A stretch of DNA of 64,000 nucleotides from Betaproteobacteria bacterium (GTDB lineage: Bacteria; Pseudomonadota; Gammaproteobacteria; Burkholderiales; Rhodocyclaceae). The first letter of the stretch is position 1. Each line of letters opens with the position of its first letter. This document shows positions 1-8,244 of the stretch, piece after piece. A program made the translations under genes and the position numbers. The notes under the pieces were generated by a model, which was not told where the DNA came from, did not search any database, and was given only the letters and a program-made list of their open reading frames with translations. The stretch covers positions 248,001-312,000 of the forward strand of contig VEPL01000029.1 of the NCBI GenBank assembly GCA_012026885.1. Direction: 5' to 3'.

Positions 1-169
1 GGCTGGCGGTGCCCGCGAAATGTCGGCCGAGCGTATCGCCAGCCAGCCGCTCCACTCGCGGTTGCTGCGCTGGCTGAGCTACGGACTGGTGCGCCTGATG
101 GTCGGCATCGCCGGCTACGGCCCCAAGCACTGGCGGGCCGACGAGGAAACCCCCGGGGTCAACCCCTAG
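1..169 (+). CDS. C-terminal end of a cardiolipin synthase B-like protein (5' truncated by window edge)
   Basis: An open frame enters from the left edge (codons start at base 2) and stops with TAG at 167-169. About 55 residues are visible, including a hydrophobic, arginine-flanked stretch with the pieces SRLLRWLSYG and VRLMVGIAGYG. This resembles the C-terminal tail of ClsB-type phospholipase D family cardiolipin synthases, which join phospholipids at the inner membrane. The catalytic HKD motifs would lie outside the window, so the assignment rests only on tail resemblance. The gene converges on gluQRS and their 3' ends overlap by 11 bases. Confidence 0.45.
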   Translation, partial: AGGAREMSAERIASQPLHSRLLRWLSYGLVRLMVGIAGYGPKHWRADEETPGVNP

Positions 170-1070
170 CGGCGAGACTTTCGGCCTGGCGCGGCACAGC
201 GGCGAACGACCAGTTGGCGAAGGCCCAGGCCCAGACTTCGGCCGGGGAGGCCACTGCCAGCGCTTCCGGCGCCGGCTGGCCAAGGAAGCGCAAGGCGGCG
301 ACGAGGTCCGCCGCCGCTTGCCCAGCGACCAGGGCCGGCGCCCGCGTCTGCTTGGACAGCTTCTCGCCGGCGGCATTGGTGGCAACCGGCAGGTGGGCGT
401 AGCTCGGCACGGGGTAGCCGAGGCAGTGCAGCAGCCAGATCTGGCGCGGGGTCGAGGCGATCAGGTCGGCGCCGCGCACGACATCGGAAATCGCCTGAAA
501 TTCGTCGTCGACCGCAACAGCCAGCTGGTAGGCGAAGGGACCGTCGGCGCGGCGCAGCACGAAGTCGCCGACGTCGCGCGCCAGCACCTGCGCCAGCCGC
601 CCCTGGATACGGTCGTCGAAGGCGACCTCGGCAGCGGGCACGCGCAGTCGCCACGCCCGCGCCGGACGTCCGGGCGGCAGCCCGTCGCGGCAGGTGCCGG
701 GATAAACGAGCCCGCCGTCGACCGCGTGGCCGCTCGCCGAATCCGCGACCTCGCGCCGGGAGCAGGCGCAGCCGTAGGCCAGACCCGCCGCCTGCAGGCG
801 CTCGAGCGCCGCCGCGTAGGCTTCGCCGCGCCGGCTCTGGTAGAGCACCGGCCCGTTCCATTCGAATCCGAGCGCCTCGAGCGTGCGCAGGATGTCGGCA
901 TCGGCGCCCGGCACGTTGCGCTCGCTGTCGACGTCCTCCATGCGCACCAGCCACGCCCCGCCCTGTGTGCGCGCATCGAGGAAGCTGCCGACGGCGGCGA
1001 CCAGCGAACCGAAATGCAGGGGGCCGGTCGGTGACGGCGCGAAACGGCCCCGGTAAGCCGGCTGGGTCAT
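159..1070 (-). CDS. gluQRS: Glutamyl-Q tRNA(Asp) synthetase
   Basis: This enzyme activates glutamate without tRNA and attaches it to the queuosine base of tRNA(Asp). It is a 303-residue paralogue of the GluRS catalytic core without an anticodon-binding domain. The HIGH-type motif is seen as PTGPLHFGS (residues 14-22), the zinc-binding segment as YGCACSRRE followed by YPGTC, and the KMSKS-type motif as EKLSKQ. The frame stays open well upstream, but the start chosen is ATG at 1070, giving MTQPAYRGRFAPSPTG, the usual beginning of the family. That ATG overlaps the stop of the preceding acetyltransferase gene (ATGA at 1067-1070), so the two are probably translationally coupled. Confidence 0.95.
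   Translation of the reverse strand: MTQPAYRGRFAPSPTGPLHFGSLVAAVGSFLDARTQGGAWLVRMEDVDSERNVPGADADILRTLEALGFEWNGPVLYQSRRGEAYAAALERLQAAGLAYGCACSRREVADSASGHAVDGGLVYPGTCRDGLPPGRPARAWRLRVPAAEVAFDDRIQGRLAQVLARDVGDFVLRRADGPFAYQLAVAVDDEFQAISDVVRGADLIASTPRQIWLLHCLGYPVPSYAHLPVATNAAGEKLSKQTRAPALVAGQAAADLVAALRFLGQPAPEALAVASPAEVWAWAFANWSFAAVPRQAESLAARG
507..518. repeat. Representative copy of an iterated 12-base sequence
   Basis: GTCGACCGCAAC occurs exactly at 507-518, 8915-8926, 23616-23627, 38638-38649, 55224-55235 and 56331-56342. One-base variants occur at 36827-36838 (ATCGACCGCAAC), 51000-51011 (GTTGACCGCAAC) and, on the other strand, 42766-42777. The shared core GACCGCAAC is also at 2540-2548, 15659-15667 and 47623-47631, and its complement at 2863-2871. 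Copies fall in different reading frames and once between genes. Function unknown. Confidence 0.5.
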
Positions 1071-1606
1071 CCCGCCGCAGCCGCGGCGCCCAGTTCCAGC
1101 ACGACGTGCACGGTGCCGTCTTCGTTGCGTGTCGTCACCGGCCAGCCGCTGGCGGCGAAGACCTTGAGCATCGCCTTGTTGAAGGGCAGCACCTCCGCCT
1201 CGAAACGGGTGAGGCCGCGCGCCACGGCGATGCGGCCGAGATGCTGGAGCAGGCGGCGGGCGAGGCCGAGTCCGTGGTAGTCCTCCTCGACGAGGAAGGC
1301 GACCTCCGCGGCATCCGGTGCGAAGCGGCCGTAGCTGCACGAGCCGATGACGATCTCGCGGCCGTCCTCGACCCGCGTCGCGAGGAGGGCGACGCGCGTA
1401 TCGAAATCCATGTCGCGGATGGTCGCGTAGTCCTTCTCGGTCAAGCCGGTCTTGGGTCCGAAAAAGCGCGTGTAAATGGAATCAGCCTCGAGTTTCGAAA
1501 ACGCCTCGGCAATGCGCTCGCCGTCGTCCGGATGCAAGGCGCGGATGGTGACCTCGAGGCCGTTGCGGAGGATCTCGCGGGCTTCGTAGTGACGGGCGTC
1601 GAGCAT
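1067..1606 (-). CDS. GNAT family N-acetyltransferase
   Basis: This 179-residue protein has one GNAT fold. The acetyl-CoA pyrophosphate-binding loop is visible as YHGLGLARRLL (motif A), preceded by the beta-strand AEVAFLVEEDY. The substrate is not recognisable; stand-alone GNATs acetylate amines on small molecules or proteins. The gene sits between the AarF-like kinase (60 bp upstream) and gluQRS, whose start overlaps its stop, so it is probably cotranscribed with both. Nothing in the sequence suggests transfer. Confidence 0.85.
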   Translation of the reverse strand: MLDARHYEAREILRNGLEVTIRALHPDDGERIAEAFSKLEADSIYTRFFGPKTGLTEKDYATIRDMDFDTRVALLATRVEDGREIVIGSCSYGRFAPDAAEVAFLVEEDYHGLGLARRLLQHLGRIAVARGLTRFEAEVLPFNKAMLKVFAASGWPVTTRNEDGTVHVVLELGAAAAAG

Positions 1607-1666
1607 CGGGCATTCTCCTGTCGGTGGATTCCGCCAGTCTACCCGACGCCGCGCCCGCCGGCCTCG

Positions 1667-3022
1667 TCAGGCGGCGCTGGCGTCCATGCGCCGGCGCGCC
1701 TCGCGCCACAGCGCCGCAGCATCGACGCGCGCGCCCAGGCGGGCCGCCAGCAGGTAGAGCCCGCCCATCTTGCGATGCAGGAAGAGCGCGTCGGCCGGCG
1801 GGGTATGCCAGAAATCGCGCTGGCGGCCGAGCGCCATGCCGGCCCGGCTGATGCGCGCCGAAAGGTCGGACTGCCCGAAATCGTAGGGGCCGTCGTGGCG
1901 CAAGGGCTCGCTGGCCATGCGGAACAGCTCGACGACCGCCGCCAGCCGCGCCGACGGCATGTCGGCAGAGAAATAGCCGATGCGGCGCGCCGCCGCCTCG
2001 ATGGCCGTCCGCTCGCCCGAGGCGCCGGCATCGAGGAGATCGCGGTAGCCGAATACCATTTCCGCGGGGCAGGCACGGGTCGCCCCGAAGTCGAGCAGGC
2101 CGACGCGGCCGCTCGCCGGGTCATAGCGGTAATTGGCGAAATTGGGGTCGGTCTGCAGCAGGCGGAATTCGAACAGCTCGCGAAACAGCAGGGAAAAAAT
2201 CGCGGTCACAACACGATCCCGTTCGCCGGCCGGACGCGCGGCGAGGGACTCGATCGGCTCGCCCGCGACATAGGTCATGCAGAGCACGGTCTCGCCGGAC
2301 AGCTCCGCGATCACCCCGGGCACGGCAAATGTGGGCTCCCCGGCGAGCAGCCGGGCGAATCCGGACAAGTGTTCCGCCTCCTGCCGGTAGTCGGCCTCGG
2401 CGTGCAGCTGCCGGCGTGCTTCAGCGAGCAGGGGTTCGAGATCGATGCCGCGCGGAAGCAATCCCGACAGGCGCAGCAGGCCCGCGACATTGGCGACGTC
2501 GCTGTCGATGCTGCGGCGTACGCCGGGATACTGGACCTTGACCGCAACCTCGCGCCCGTCGCGCAGGCGGGCGCGGTGCACCTGACCGATCGACGCTGCC
2601 GCCATCGGCGAAAAGGAAAAGCGCTCGAAGGCATCCTCCCAGCCCTTGCCCAAACCCGCCTCGAGCGCACTGACAACCTGGCTCATAGGCATCGCCCGCG
2701 CATCGGCGCGCAGCGCGGCAAGGACAGCCGTCAGCTCCGCGGGCAGCAGGTCCCCCGCATCCATCGAAAGCAACTGACCCACCTTCATCGCCGCGCCGCG
2801 CAAGCGGGAAAGCTGATCGGTCACCCGGCGCGCATTCGCCGGCGTCAGGAGCAGGTCGCCCAGTTGCGGTCGCTCACCCCGCGCCAGACGGCGCACACCC
2901 TCTGCCACCATGCTGCCGGCCACTCCGGAAACGATCGCTCCCATCGCCGCAAGTCGCTCCACGCGACCGCCGGGGACCGCTAGCGGGCGCGGCGGCACCG
3001 GCGCGCGGGCCGCCGCGCTCAT
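1667..3022 (-). CDS. ABC1/AarF (UbiB/ADCK) family atypical kinase
   Basis: This 451-residue protein is an atypical protein-kinase-like ATPase. It shows the family's KxGQ motif (residues 80-83), the alanine-rich AAASIGQ loop replacing the glycine loop (141-147), the invariant lysine K162 in AVKVQ, the QTDPNFAN catalytic segment (290-297) and DFG (311-313). Such proteins act with membrane lipids or quinones; the window has a second, canonical UbiB at 31172-32692, so this one is a paralogue of unknown substrate. The start is ATG at 3022 (MSAAARAP), which overlaps the DUF3429 stop. A longer frame upstream lies inside the DUF3429 gene and is rejected. Confidence 0.85.
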   Translation of the reverse strand: MSAAARAPVPPRPLAVPGGRVERLAAMGAIVSGVAGSMVAEGVRRLARGERPQLGDLLLTPANARRVTDQLSRLRGAAMKVGQLLSMDAGDLLPAELTAVLAALRADARAMPMSQVVSALEAGLGKGWEDAFERFSFSPMAAASIGQVHRARLRDGREVAVKVQYPGVRRSIDSDVANVAGLLRLSGLLPRGIDLEPLLAEARRQLHAEADYRQEAEHLSGFARLLAGEPTFAVPGVIAELSGETVLCMTYVAGEPIESLAARPAGERDRVVTAIFSLLFRELFEFRLLQTDPNFANYRYDPASGRVGLLDFGATRACPAEMVFGYRDLLDAGASGERTAIEAAARRIGYFSADMPSARLAAVVELFRMASEPLRHDGPYDFGQSDLSARISRAGMALGRQRDFWHTPPADALFLHRKMGGLYLLAARLGARVDAAALWREARRRMDASAA

Positions 3023-3519
3023 GTCGCGTATCCCGTCGACACCCCGATGAGACCGCCGTGCGTCGTGGCCGGCAACGCGGCAACCAGCAGGCACAGGCTG
3101 GCGACGACGGTCAGGTGGAGTCGCAGCGGCAGGTACCAGCGCGGCAAGCTGACGGCGCGCACCAGACGATAATCCTGGCGGTAGTGCAGGACGAAACCGA
3201 GGATGAGCAGCAGGCTCGCCTGCTGCGCCCCGAGGAACACCGCCGGCCAGGCCAGCAGGGCCGGGACGACGCTCCACAGGAACAGCGAACGGCGGCGCGC
3301 GGGCTCGAGTTCGGGCAATCCGATCGCAAACCCCCAGTGCAGCGCACCGACAAAGCTCAGGATGATTGCCGCGTACGCGTAGAGGAGCTCGCTATAGACG
3401 GGGCCGTGGTGGTAATCGAGCAAGGCGGCCGGCGCCAGCATCAGGAAGGGAACGAGACCGCCGTAGCCCAGCCAGGCTACGCTGGGCGGCAGACGATCGG
3501 AGAGCATGGCTGCAGACAT
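3019..3519 (-). CDS. DUF3429 integral membrane protein
   Basis: This 166-residue protein has about five hydrophobic segments: around 15-35, 45-65, 80-100, 102-115 and 135-152. It carries the conserved inner segment FVGALHWGFA, recognised as typical of DUF3429 (related to eukaryotic TMEM69). The molecular function of the family is unknown. The gene is coupled to the AarF-like kinase through a 4-base overlap, which suggests a shared role in membrane lipid or quinone biology, but that is inference. A perfect 15-base dyad lies 82 bp upstream at 3601-3615. A start five codons inside (MLSD) is possible. Confidence 0.75.
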   Translation of the reverse strand: MSAAMLSDRLPPSVAWLGYGGLVPFLMLAPAALLDYHHGPVYSELLYAYAAIILSFVGALHWGFAIGLPELEPARRRSLFLWSVVPALLAWPAVFLGAQQASLLLILGFVLHYRQDYRLVRAVSLPRWYLPLRLHLTVVASLCLLVAALPATTHGGLIGVSTGYAT

Positions 3520-3600
3520 GGCGGACTCCCTGCGGCGAAAGGTAATGAACGGACAAGGAAGCGTTCGACAAGAGAAGATGACCCGACCCCGCGAACCCTA

Positions 3601-3615
3601 TTTGTCCTGGACAAA
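3601..3615. promoter_or_regulatory. Perfect 7-1-7 dyad, possible operator
   Basis: TTTGTCCTGGACAAA is a perfect inverted repeat with a one-base centre. It lies in the 137-bp gap between the BLUF gene and the DUF3429 gene, 82 bp upstream of the latter. It has no U-tract, so it is not a rho-independent terminator. Size and symmetry fit an operator for a dimeric repressor or activator; I cannot name the regulator. Confidence 0.35.
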
Positions 3616-3656
3616 CTTTGTGGCCAGGAGTTCAGTCGCTGCTCATTCCCGGCCGC

Positions 3657-4094
3657 CTAGCGCTTCCATTCCGGCAGTTCAGCCACCTCCCGGACGTCGA
3701 GGATCAGCGCCAGCGCCATCCAGGATTCGCGCGGGAAGCGCACGCCGCCGTCTTCCTCGCCGAACTTGGCAATCAGGCGCTGCGAGAGTTCGTCGTTGTT
3801 GCCGAAGACGCCGATCCCCTTCATGCCCCAGTTCTCGAACAGGCAACTGTCGATGACCTCGTAGCTGAGCATGACGATGTCGGTATGACGCGGGTCGCGG
3901 ACGATGCGCATGAAGGTCGTGTTCACATCCTCGAACTTGCCCTCGACCACCTGCAGGAAATGATGGCGAGTCGCCATCAGGAAGCCGCCGATCTGGTTTT
4001 TCTCGTTGTTTTCCTTGCTGTCGTGCAGGATGGACACCACCGTATCCCAGTCGAGGGGTGACGGGGAGCGACTCTTGTAGATCAGGCGATACAT
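3657..4094 (-). CDS. Single-domain BLUF blue-light photoreceptor
   Basis: This 145-residue protein is a BLUF (FAD-binding blue-light sensor) domain with a short C-terminal tail, comparable to PixD/Slr1694-type short BLUF proteins. All photocycle residues are present at family spacing: Y6 (in RLIYKS), N30, Q48 (in FLQVVEG), and the W89-x-M91 pair. The domain starts at residue 1 and ends near 95; the last 50 residues are probably the alpha-helical capping region. There is no fused output domain, so it must signal through a partner protein. It lies 42 bp downstream of mnmH and 137 bp upstream of the DUF3429-aarF pair, all on the same strand. Confidence 0.92.
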   Translation of the reverse strand: MYRLIYKSRSPSPLDWDTVVSILHDSKENNEKNQIGGFLMATRHHFLQVVEGKFEDVNTTFMRIVRDPRHTDIVMLSYEVIDSCLFENWGMKGIGVFGNNDELSQRLIAKFGEEDGGVRFPRESWMALALILDVREVAELPEWKR

Positions 4095-4136
4095 GGATTC
4101 CTCCTCGACATTTGCTCCGGCACACCGGCCGGCAGC

Positions 4137-5231
4137 CTAGGTTCCGGCCCGGCGCCGGATTTCAGCGGCAGCCCGCGCGATACCTGCCACGTCGAGACTA
4201 TCGACGTCGACCGACCAGGCCGGTGGCTGGATGGCGTTGCGCTTGCGCGAGCGCGCGTACAGGGGGTCATAATGCTCAACGAGGAGTGCCGCGGTCAACC
4301 CGGCAAAATCGCCGGAATCCACCAGCGCGTGCCAGCCGGCGACACGCTCGTTGCCGAGCAGCGGGCGCAGTCCGTCGAGGCGCGCCTTGAGCGTCGCCGC
4401 GTCGCTGACAAGATGGGCGTAGTCGCCGAGCAGGAAGCTTATGCGCGCCGCCATGGCGGCGCGGACCTCGACCCGTTCGGCCGCCCGCATCGCGGCGAAC
4501 AGGGGTTCCGGAAGGTGCAGGCGCCCGATCTTGCGCGACTCGCCTTCGATGAACACCACGGCGCCCGGCGGCAAGGCGGCAAGCGCCTGCCAGAGCAGCG
4601 TCTCGAACCACTTCTGCCCGGGCTGCGGCTGTGCCGGCAATCCGCCGAGCACCGAACCACGGTGGCACGCGAGTTCCTCGAGATCGAGCACATGGCCGCC
4701 CTGGCGGGCGATTTCCTGCAGGATGCGCGTCTTGCCGCTGCCGGTCGCCCCCTCGACGACACGGAAACGCAGGGTCGCCGGCAAGATGGCCAACTGCTCG
4801 CCGACACGGCGGCGGAAAGTCCGGTAGCCGCCCACCAGCTGGCAGGCGTCCCAGCCGACCGCGCGCAGGACCGTGGTCATCGCGCCGGACCGCTGGCCTC
4901 CCCGCCAGCACATCACGAGCGGCCGCCAGTCGCGGCCGCGATCCTGGAAATGCTGGAGAAGATGGCTTGCGATGTTGCGGGCAACCAGTGCCGCCCCGCG
5001 GCGGCGGGCCTCGAATGGCGAAACCTGAACGTACAGGGTGCCGATCTCGCGTCGCTCGTCATCGTCGAGCACCGGACAATTCACGGCCCCCGGCACGTGA
5101 TCCTCGGCAAACTCGGCCGGCGAACGCACGTCGATGATCTCGTCGAAGGCGGCGAGCTCGTCGATCGTTGCCAAGCCGCGCGGGCGGCCGTGGCTGGCTG
5201 GGGGCGCCGGGGCGCTGACTGGCTGTGTCAT
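4137..5231 (-). CDS. mnmH: tRNA 2-selenouridine synthase
   Basis: This 364-residue enzyme replaces the sulfur of 2-thiouridine at the wobble position (U34) of tRNAs for Glu, Lys and Gln with selenium from selenophosphate, through a geranylated intermediate. An N-terminal rhodanese domain (about residues 20-140) carries the active-site cysteine C108 in VMCWRGGQRS. A P-loop domain follows, with Walker A GATGSGKT at 161-168. Presence of this gene implies a selenophosphate synthase elsewhere in the genome. It is divergent from rpoH, with a shared 203-bp control region. Confidence 0.93.
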   Translation of the reverse strand: MTQPVSAPAPPASHGRPRGLATIDELAAFDEIIDVRSPAEFAEDHVPGAVNCPVLDDDERREIGTLYVQVSPFEARRRGAALVARNIASHLLQHFQDRGRDWRPLVMCWRGGQRSGAMTTVLRAVGWDACQLVGGYRTFRRRVGEQLAILPATLRFRVVEGATGSGKTRILQEIARQGGHVLDLEELACHRGSVLGGLPAQPQPGQKWFETLLWQALAALPPGAVVFIEGESRKIGRLHLPEPLFAAMRAAERVEVRAAMAARISFLLGDYAHLVSDAATLKARLDGLRPLLGNERVAGWHALVDSGDFAGLTAALLVEHYDPLYARSRKRNAIQPPAWSVDVDSLDVAGIARAAAEIRRRAGT

Positions 5232-5374
5232 GGGTAACTCGTCCGGAATGACGCGCGCCGGCAGGAATCCGAACGCCGATGCACACCCCCGAGTTTACCC
5301 AAGCTCGCTTGAATACGCGCTTCCGCTACCGTTTTCACAACGGCCATAGCCGACCGGGGAACCCACATGCATGA

Positions 5375-5401
5375 TTAGCACTCATAAGCGGTGAGTGCTA
5401 A
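5375..5401 (+). promoter_or_regulatory. CIRCE element (HrcA operator)
   Basis: TTAGCACTC (5375-5383), a 9-base spacer (5384-5392) and GAGTGCTAA (5393-5401) form the full, perfect 9-9-9 CIRCE inverted repeat. CIRCE is bound by the heat-sensitive repressor HrcA. It sits directly over the rpoH promoter. This implies that sigma-32 itself is repressed by HrcA at normal temperature. Confidence 0.92.
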
Positions 5402-5404
5402 AAT
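5375..5404 (+). promoter_or_regulatory. rpoH promoter overlapped by CIRCE
   Basis: A -35-like TTAGCA (5375-5380) is followed after 18 bases by a -10 TAAAAT (5399-5404). The CIRCE repeat covers the whole interval, so HrcA binding would block polymerase. Transcription would start near 5411, leaving about 24 bases of leader before the rpoH ATG. Confidence 0.55.
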
Positions 5405-5434
5405 GCACTTAGGCACAAATGGAGGATGCACGCA

Positions 5435-6292
5435 ATGAGCCATGCCCTGTCCTTTCCCGTCCCGTCATCGGTCGGCAGCATCGACGCCTATATCCAGGCG
5501 GCGAACCGCTATCCGATGCTGTCGGAAGCCGAGGAGATGCAGTTGGCCGTCCGCTTCCGCGACGAAGGCGACGTCGAGGCTGCGCGCCAGCTGGTTCTCT
5601 CGCACCTGCGTCTCGTCATTTCGATTGCCCGTGGCTACCTCGGCTACGGACTGCCCCACGCCGACCTGATCCAGGAAGGCAATATCGGCCTGATGAAGGC
5701 GGTCAAGCGCTTCGATCCGGATCGCGGCGTGCGTCTTGTATCGTTCGCGATGCACTGGATCAAGGCCGAAATCCACGAATACATCCTGAAGAACTGGCGC
5801 CTGGTGAAGGTCGCGACGACCAAGGCCCAGCGCAAGCTTTTCTTCAACCTGCGCAGCCTCAAGAACGAATACGAACGCAGTGAGACACTGACCGGAACGC
5901 AGGCGGCCGAGGTGGCGGCCCGGCTCGGCGTCAAGCCCGAGGAAGTGGTCGAGATGGAAACCCGCCTGAGCGGTCGCGACCTCGCCCTCGACGGGAACCC
6001 CGACGACGGCGAAGAGGCCTTTGCCCCGATCGACTATCTCGCCGACCGCCGCTATGAGCCGACCCGCCTGCTCGAAGACAAGGCGCGCGCGCATTTGCGC
6101 GAGGAAGGTCTGCATGCCGCGCTCGCCGCCCTCGACCCGCGCAGCCGCCGCATTGTCGAGGCACGCTGGCTGGCCGAAGGCGAAGCGGCCACCCTGCATG
6201 ACCTGGCCGCCGAGTTCGGCGTTTCCGCCGAACGCATCCGGCAGATCGAAGCCAAGGCCCTGCAGAAGATGCGCGGCACGCTCGCCGCCTGA
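5435..6292 (+). CDS. rpoH: RNA polymerase heat-shock sigma factor RpoH (sigma-32)
   Basis: This 285-residue group 3 sigma factor directs RNA polymerase to heat-shock promoters. Region 2 (about 50-125) contains LVISIARGYLGYGLPHADLIQEGNIGLMKAV and the -10 recognition segment ending in HWIKAEIHEYI; the RpoH box follows (TTKAQRKLFFNLR); region 4 at the C-terminus has the helix-turn-helix ending in SAERIRQIEAKALQKM. An ATG at 5426 directly abuts the ribosome site GGAGG (5421-5425) and is too close. The ATG at 5435 (MSHALSF) has ideal 9-base spacing and is chosen. A CIRCE operator precedes the gene and a strong terminator follows it, so it is monocistronic. Confidence 0.97.
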   Translation: MSHALSFPVPSSVGSIDAYIQAANRYPMLSEAEEMQLAVRFRDEGDVEAARQLVLSHLRLVISIARGYLGYGLPHADLIQEGNIGLMKAVKRFDPDRGVRLVSFAMHWIKAEIHEYILKNWRLVKVATTKAQRKLFFNLRSLKNEYERSETLTGTQAAEVAARLGVKPEEVVEMETRLSGRDLALDGNPDDGEEAFAPIDYLADRRYEPTRLLEDKARAHLREEGLHAALAALDPRSRRIVEARWLAEGEAATLHDLAAEFGVSAERIRQIEAKALQKMRGTLAA

Positions 6293-6314
6293 ACCGGCGC
6301 TCGCCATCGGTGGC

Positions 6315-6340
6315 AAGGGGAGCGGACGCTCCCCTTTTTT
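6315..6340 (+). terminator. Rho-independent terminator of rpoH
   Basis: GGGGAGCG (6317-6324), loop GA, CGCTCCCC (6327-6334) and six T residues (6335-6340). The flanking AA at 6315-6316 can pair with the first T residues. It lies 22 bases after the rpoH stop. Confidence 0.9.
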
Positions 6341-6352
6341 CCGGGACCGCGT

Positions 6353-7243
6353 TCAGCGCAGCCCGGTACCGCTTTCCGGAAGGGGGCATGTCCGCTCGTC
6401 GAAACGCAGCCCGAAGACGAAGACATCCTTGGAGCAGACGTCGATGCACCTGCCGCAGTTGGTGCAGTTGGGCGACAGGATGACCGGGCCGGCACCGCCC
6501 TTGAGCGCCGGCCGGATGACCTGCGGCTCGGGACAGACGGCGAAGCAGTCCATGCAGTCATTGCAGGCCGCCCGCCGCCGGGCGGCCACGCGCAGCGGGC
6601 TCCAGCGCCCGAGCAGGCTGTAGAAGGCGCCGACCGGGCAGAGATGGCCGCACCAGCCGCGGCTCATCACGAACAGGTCGAAGAGGAAGACCGCGAGCAC
6701 CACGGTCCACGCCGCCCCAAGGCCGAAAATCAGGCCCCGGTGCAGCATCGAGACCGGGTTGATCAGCTCCCAGAGGACGACACCGGTCGCCGCCGAGCCA
6801 ACGAAGGTCATCGCCAGTATCCAGTAGCGGGTCCGGCGCGAGAGGTGGATGCTGCCCTTGATGCCGAGGCGCTCGCGCAGCCAGCCGGCGGCATCGGTAA
6901 CCAGGTTTACCGGGCATACCCAGCTGCAGAAGACACGCCCGCCGACGAGGAAATAGAAGGCCGCCACGATGGCGATGCCCATCAGGCCGAGCGTCTCGGG
7001 CAGGTGACCGGCCGCCAACGCCTGCAGCGCGACATAGGGATCGGTGAGCGGCAGGAAGTCGAGCGTGTAGCTGTAATTGAGGTTGCCCTTGACGATCCAG
7101 ATGCCGGCCAGCGGCCCGATCAGGAAGAGCGCAAGGATCGCCATCTGGGCCGTACGGCGCAGCAGCAGCCAGCGGTGGGCGCGCAGCCAGCCCTTCTCGG
7201 CGACCGCTTCGGCGCCGGGGTGCAATTTGCCGGCGGGTCTCAT
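6353..7243 (-). CDS. napH: NapH quinol dehydrogenase membrane subunit
   Basis: This 296-residue membrane protein transfers electrons from quinol to the periplasm, normally toward nitrate reductase NapAB together with NapG. Four transmembrane segments are visible (about 31-50, 87-110, 140-160 and 170-192). Two cytoplasm-facing CxxxCP motifs occur as CSWVCPVN and CGHLCPVG, and two [4Fe-4S] ferredoxin motifs follow: [12 protein letters not shown] and [11 protein letters not shown]. Its start overlaps the napG stop (ATGA at 7240-7243). No napA, B, C or D lies nearby, so the terminal partner is not evident here. Confidence 0.9.
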   Translation of the reverse strand: MRPAGKLHPGAEAVAEKGWLRAHRWLLLRRTAQMAILALFLIGPLAGIWIVKGNLNYSYTLDFLPLTDPYVALQALAAGHLPETLGLMGIAIVAAFYFLVGGRVFCSWVCPVNLVTDAAGWLRERLGIKGSIHLSRRTRYWILAMTFVGSAATGVVLWELINPVSMLHRGLIFGLGAAWTVVLAVFLFDLFVMSRGWCGHLCPVGAFYSLLGRWSPLRVAARRRAACNDCMDCFAVCPEPQVIRPALKGGAGPVILSPNCTNCGRCIDVCSKDVFVFGLRFDERTCPLPESGTGLR

Positions 7244-8121
7244 GGCTTGCCTCCCAGCCCGGGCGGCTGGCTGAGGATGACCCCTGCCTCGCTGCCGGGC
7301 ACACCGCGCGCCGTATCGGTCATGCCGCTGGCGGGGTCGTAGTGACCGGGCAGGCTGGCCCCTTCCGGCAGGCGGTCGGGCAAGTCGATCATCTTCGACT
7401 CGTCGACCAGCGAACGTCCAGCCTTCTTCTGCTCTTCCCAGCCCAGCCGGTAATGCTTGCCGAGCGCACCCTGGGCCAGCTTCGGCGGCAGGACGCGGAT
7501 CGCCGCTTCCTCGAGGACGCAGGACTTCTCACACTTGCCGCAACCGGTGCAGTGCTCGGAGTGGACGGTGGGCAGGAACATCGCGTGGCGGCCGGTGCGC
7601 CGATTGGGTTGGGTCTCGAGGGTGATCGCCTTGTCGATCACCGGACAGACGCGGTAGCAGACGTCGCAGCGCAGACCGAGGAAGTTCAGGCAGGTCTCGT
7701 GGTCGATGAGCACGGCGATGCCCATCTTCGCCTTCTCGATATCGGTCAGCCCGTGGTCGAGCGCCTTCGTCGGGCACGCCTTGACGCAGGGGATGTCCTC
7801 GCACATCTCGCAGGGGACGGTACGCGCCGTGAAGTAGGGCGTGCCGGTGGCCACCGTCGATTCAGGCTTGGCCAGCGACAGGGTGTCATAGGGGCAGTCA
7901 CGCACGCACAGGCCGCAACGGATGCAGGCACCGAGGAAATCTGCCTCGGGCAAGGCGCCGGGCGGGCGCAGCGCCAGCGCCGGCAGCGCTTTCGACTGCT
8001 TGGCGTAGAGACCGAGCCCGAGGCCGAGCATGCCGACGCCACAAGCCATGCGCGCCGAGTCGAGAATGAACTGCCGGCGCGCGGCACCGCTGCGCGGGGG
8101 CTTGCTGTCGCTGTTCGCCAT
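7240..8121 (-). CDS. napG: NapG periplasmic ferredoxin-type protein
   Basis: This 293-residue iron-sulfur protein begins with a twin-arginine signal (ARRQFIL, about residues 15-21, then a hydrophobic stretch), so it is exported folded by Tat. Four [4Fe-4S] motifs are visible: [35 protein letters not shown] and [11 protein letters not shown]. It forms the NapGH menaquinol/ubiquinol dehydrogenase with the next gene. Upstream is tatD, 133 bp away; an FNR-like half-conserved box sits there at 8245-8258. Confidence 0.92.
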   Translation of the reverse strand: MANSDSKPPRSGAARRQFILDSARMACGVGMLGLGLGLYAKQSKALPALALRPPGALPEADFLGACIRCGLCVRDCPYDTLSLAKPESTVATGTPYFTARTVPCEMCEDIPCVKACPTKALDHGLTDIEKAKMGIAVLIDHETCLNFLGLRCDVCYRVCPVIDKAITLETQPNRRTGRHAMFLPTVHSEHCTGCGKCEKSCVLEEAAIRVLPPKLAQGALGKHYRLGWEEQKKAGRSLVDESKMIDLPDRLPEGASLPGHYDPASGMTDTARGVPGSEAGVILSQPPGLGGKP

Positions 8122-8244
8122 GGTGACCTCTTGATGGTGGCGGCGGGCCGGTCATTGCCGGCCCGCTCTGACGCGCCTCCCTGATTTGCCTTGCCGGCGC
8201 GTGAATCGATACCGTCAATCTACTCCATCAGCAATCGCCAATAT

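Noticed and set aside
965-2983. A 672-codon open frame on the plus strand
   Set aside because: Antisense shadow of gluQRS, the acetyltransferase and the AarF-like kinase; no motif.
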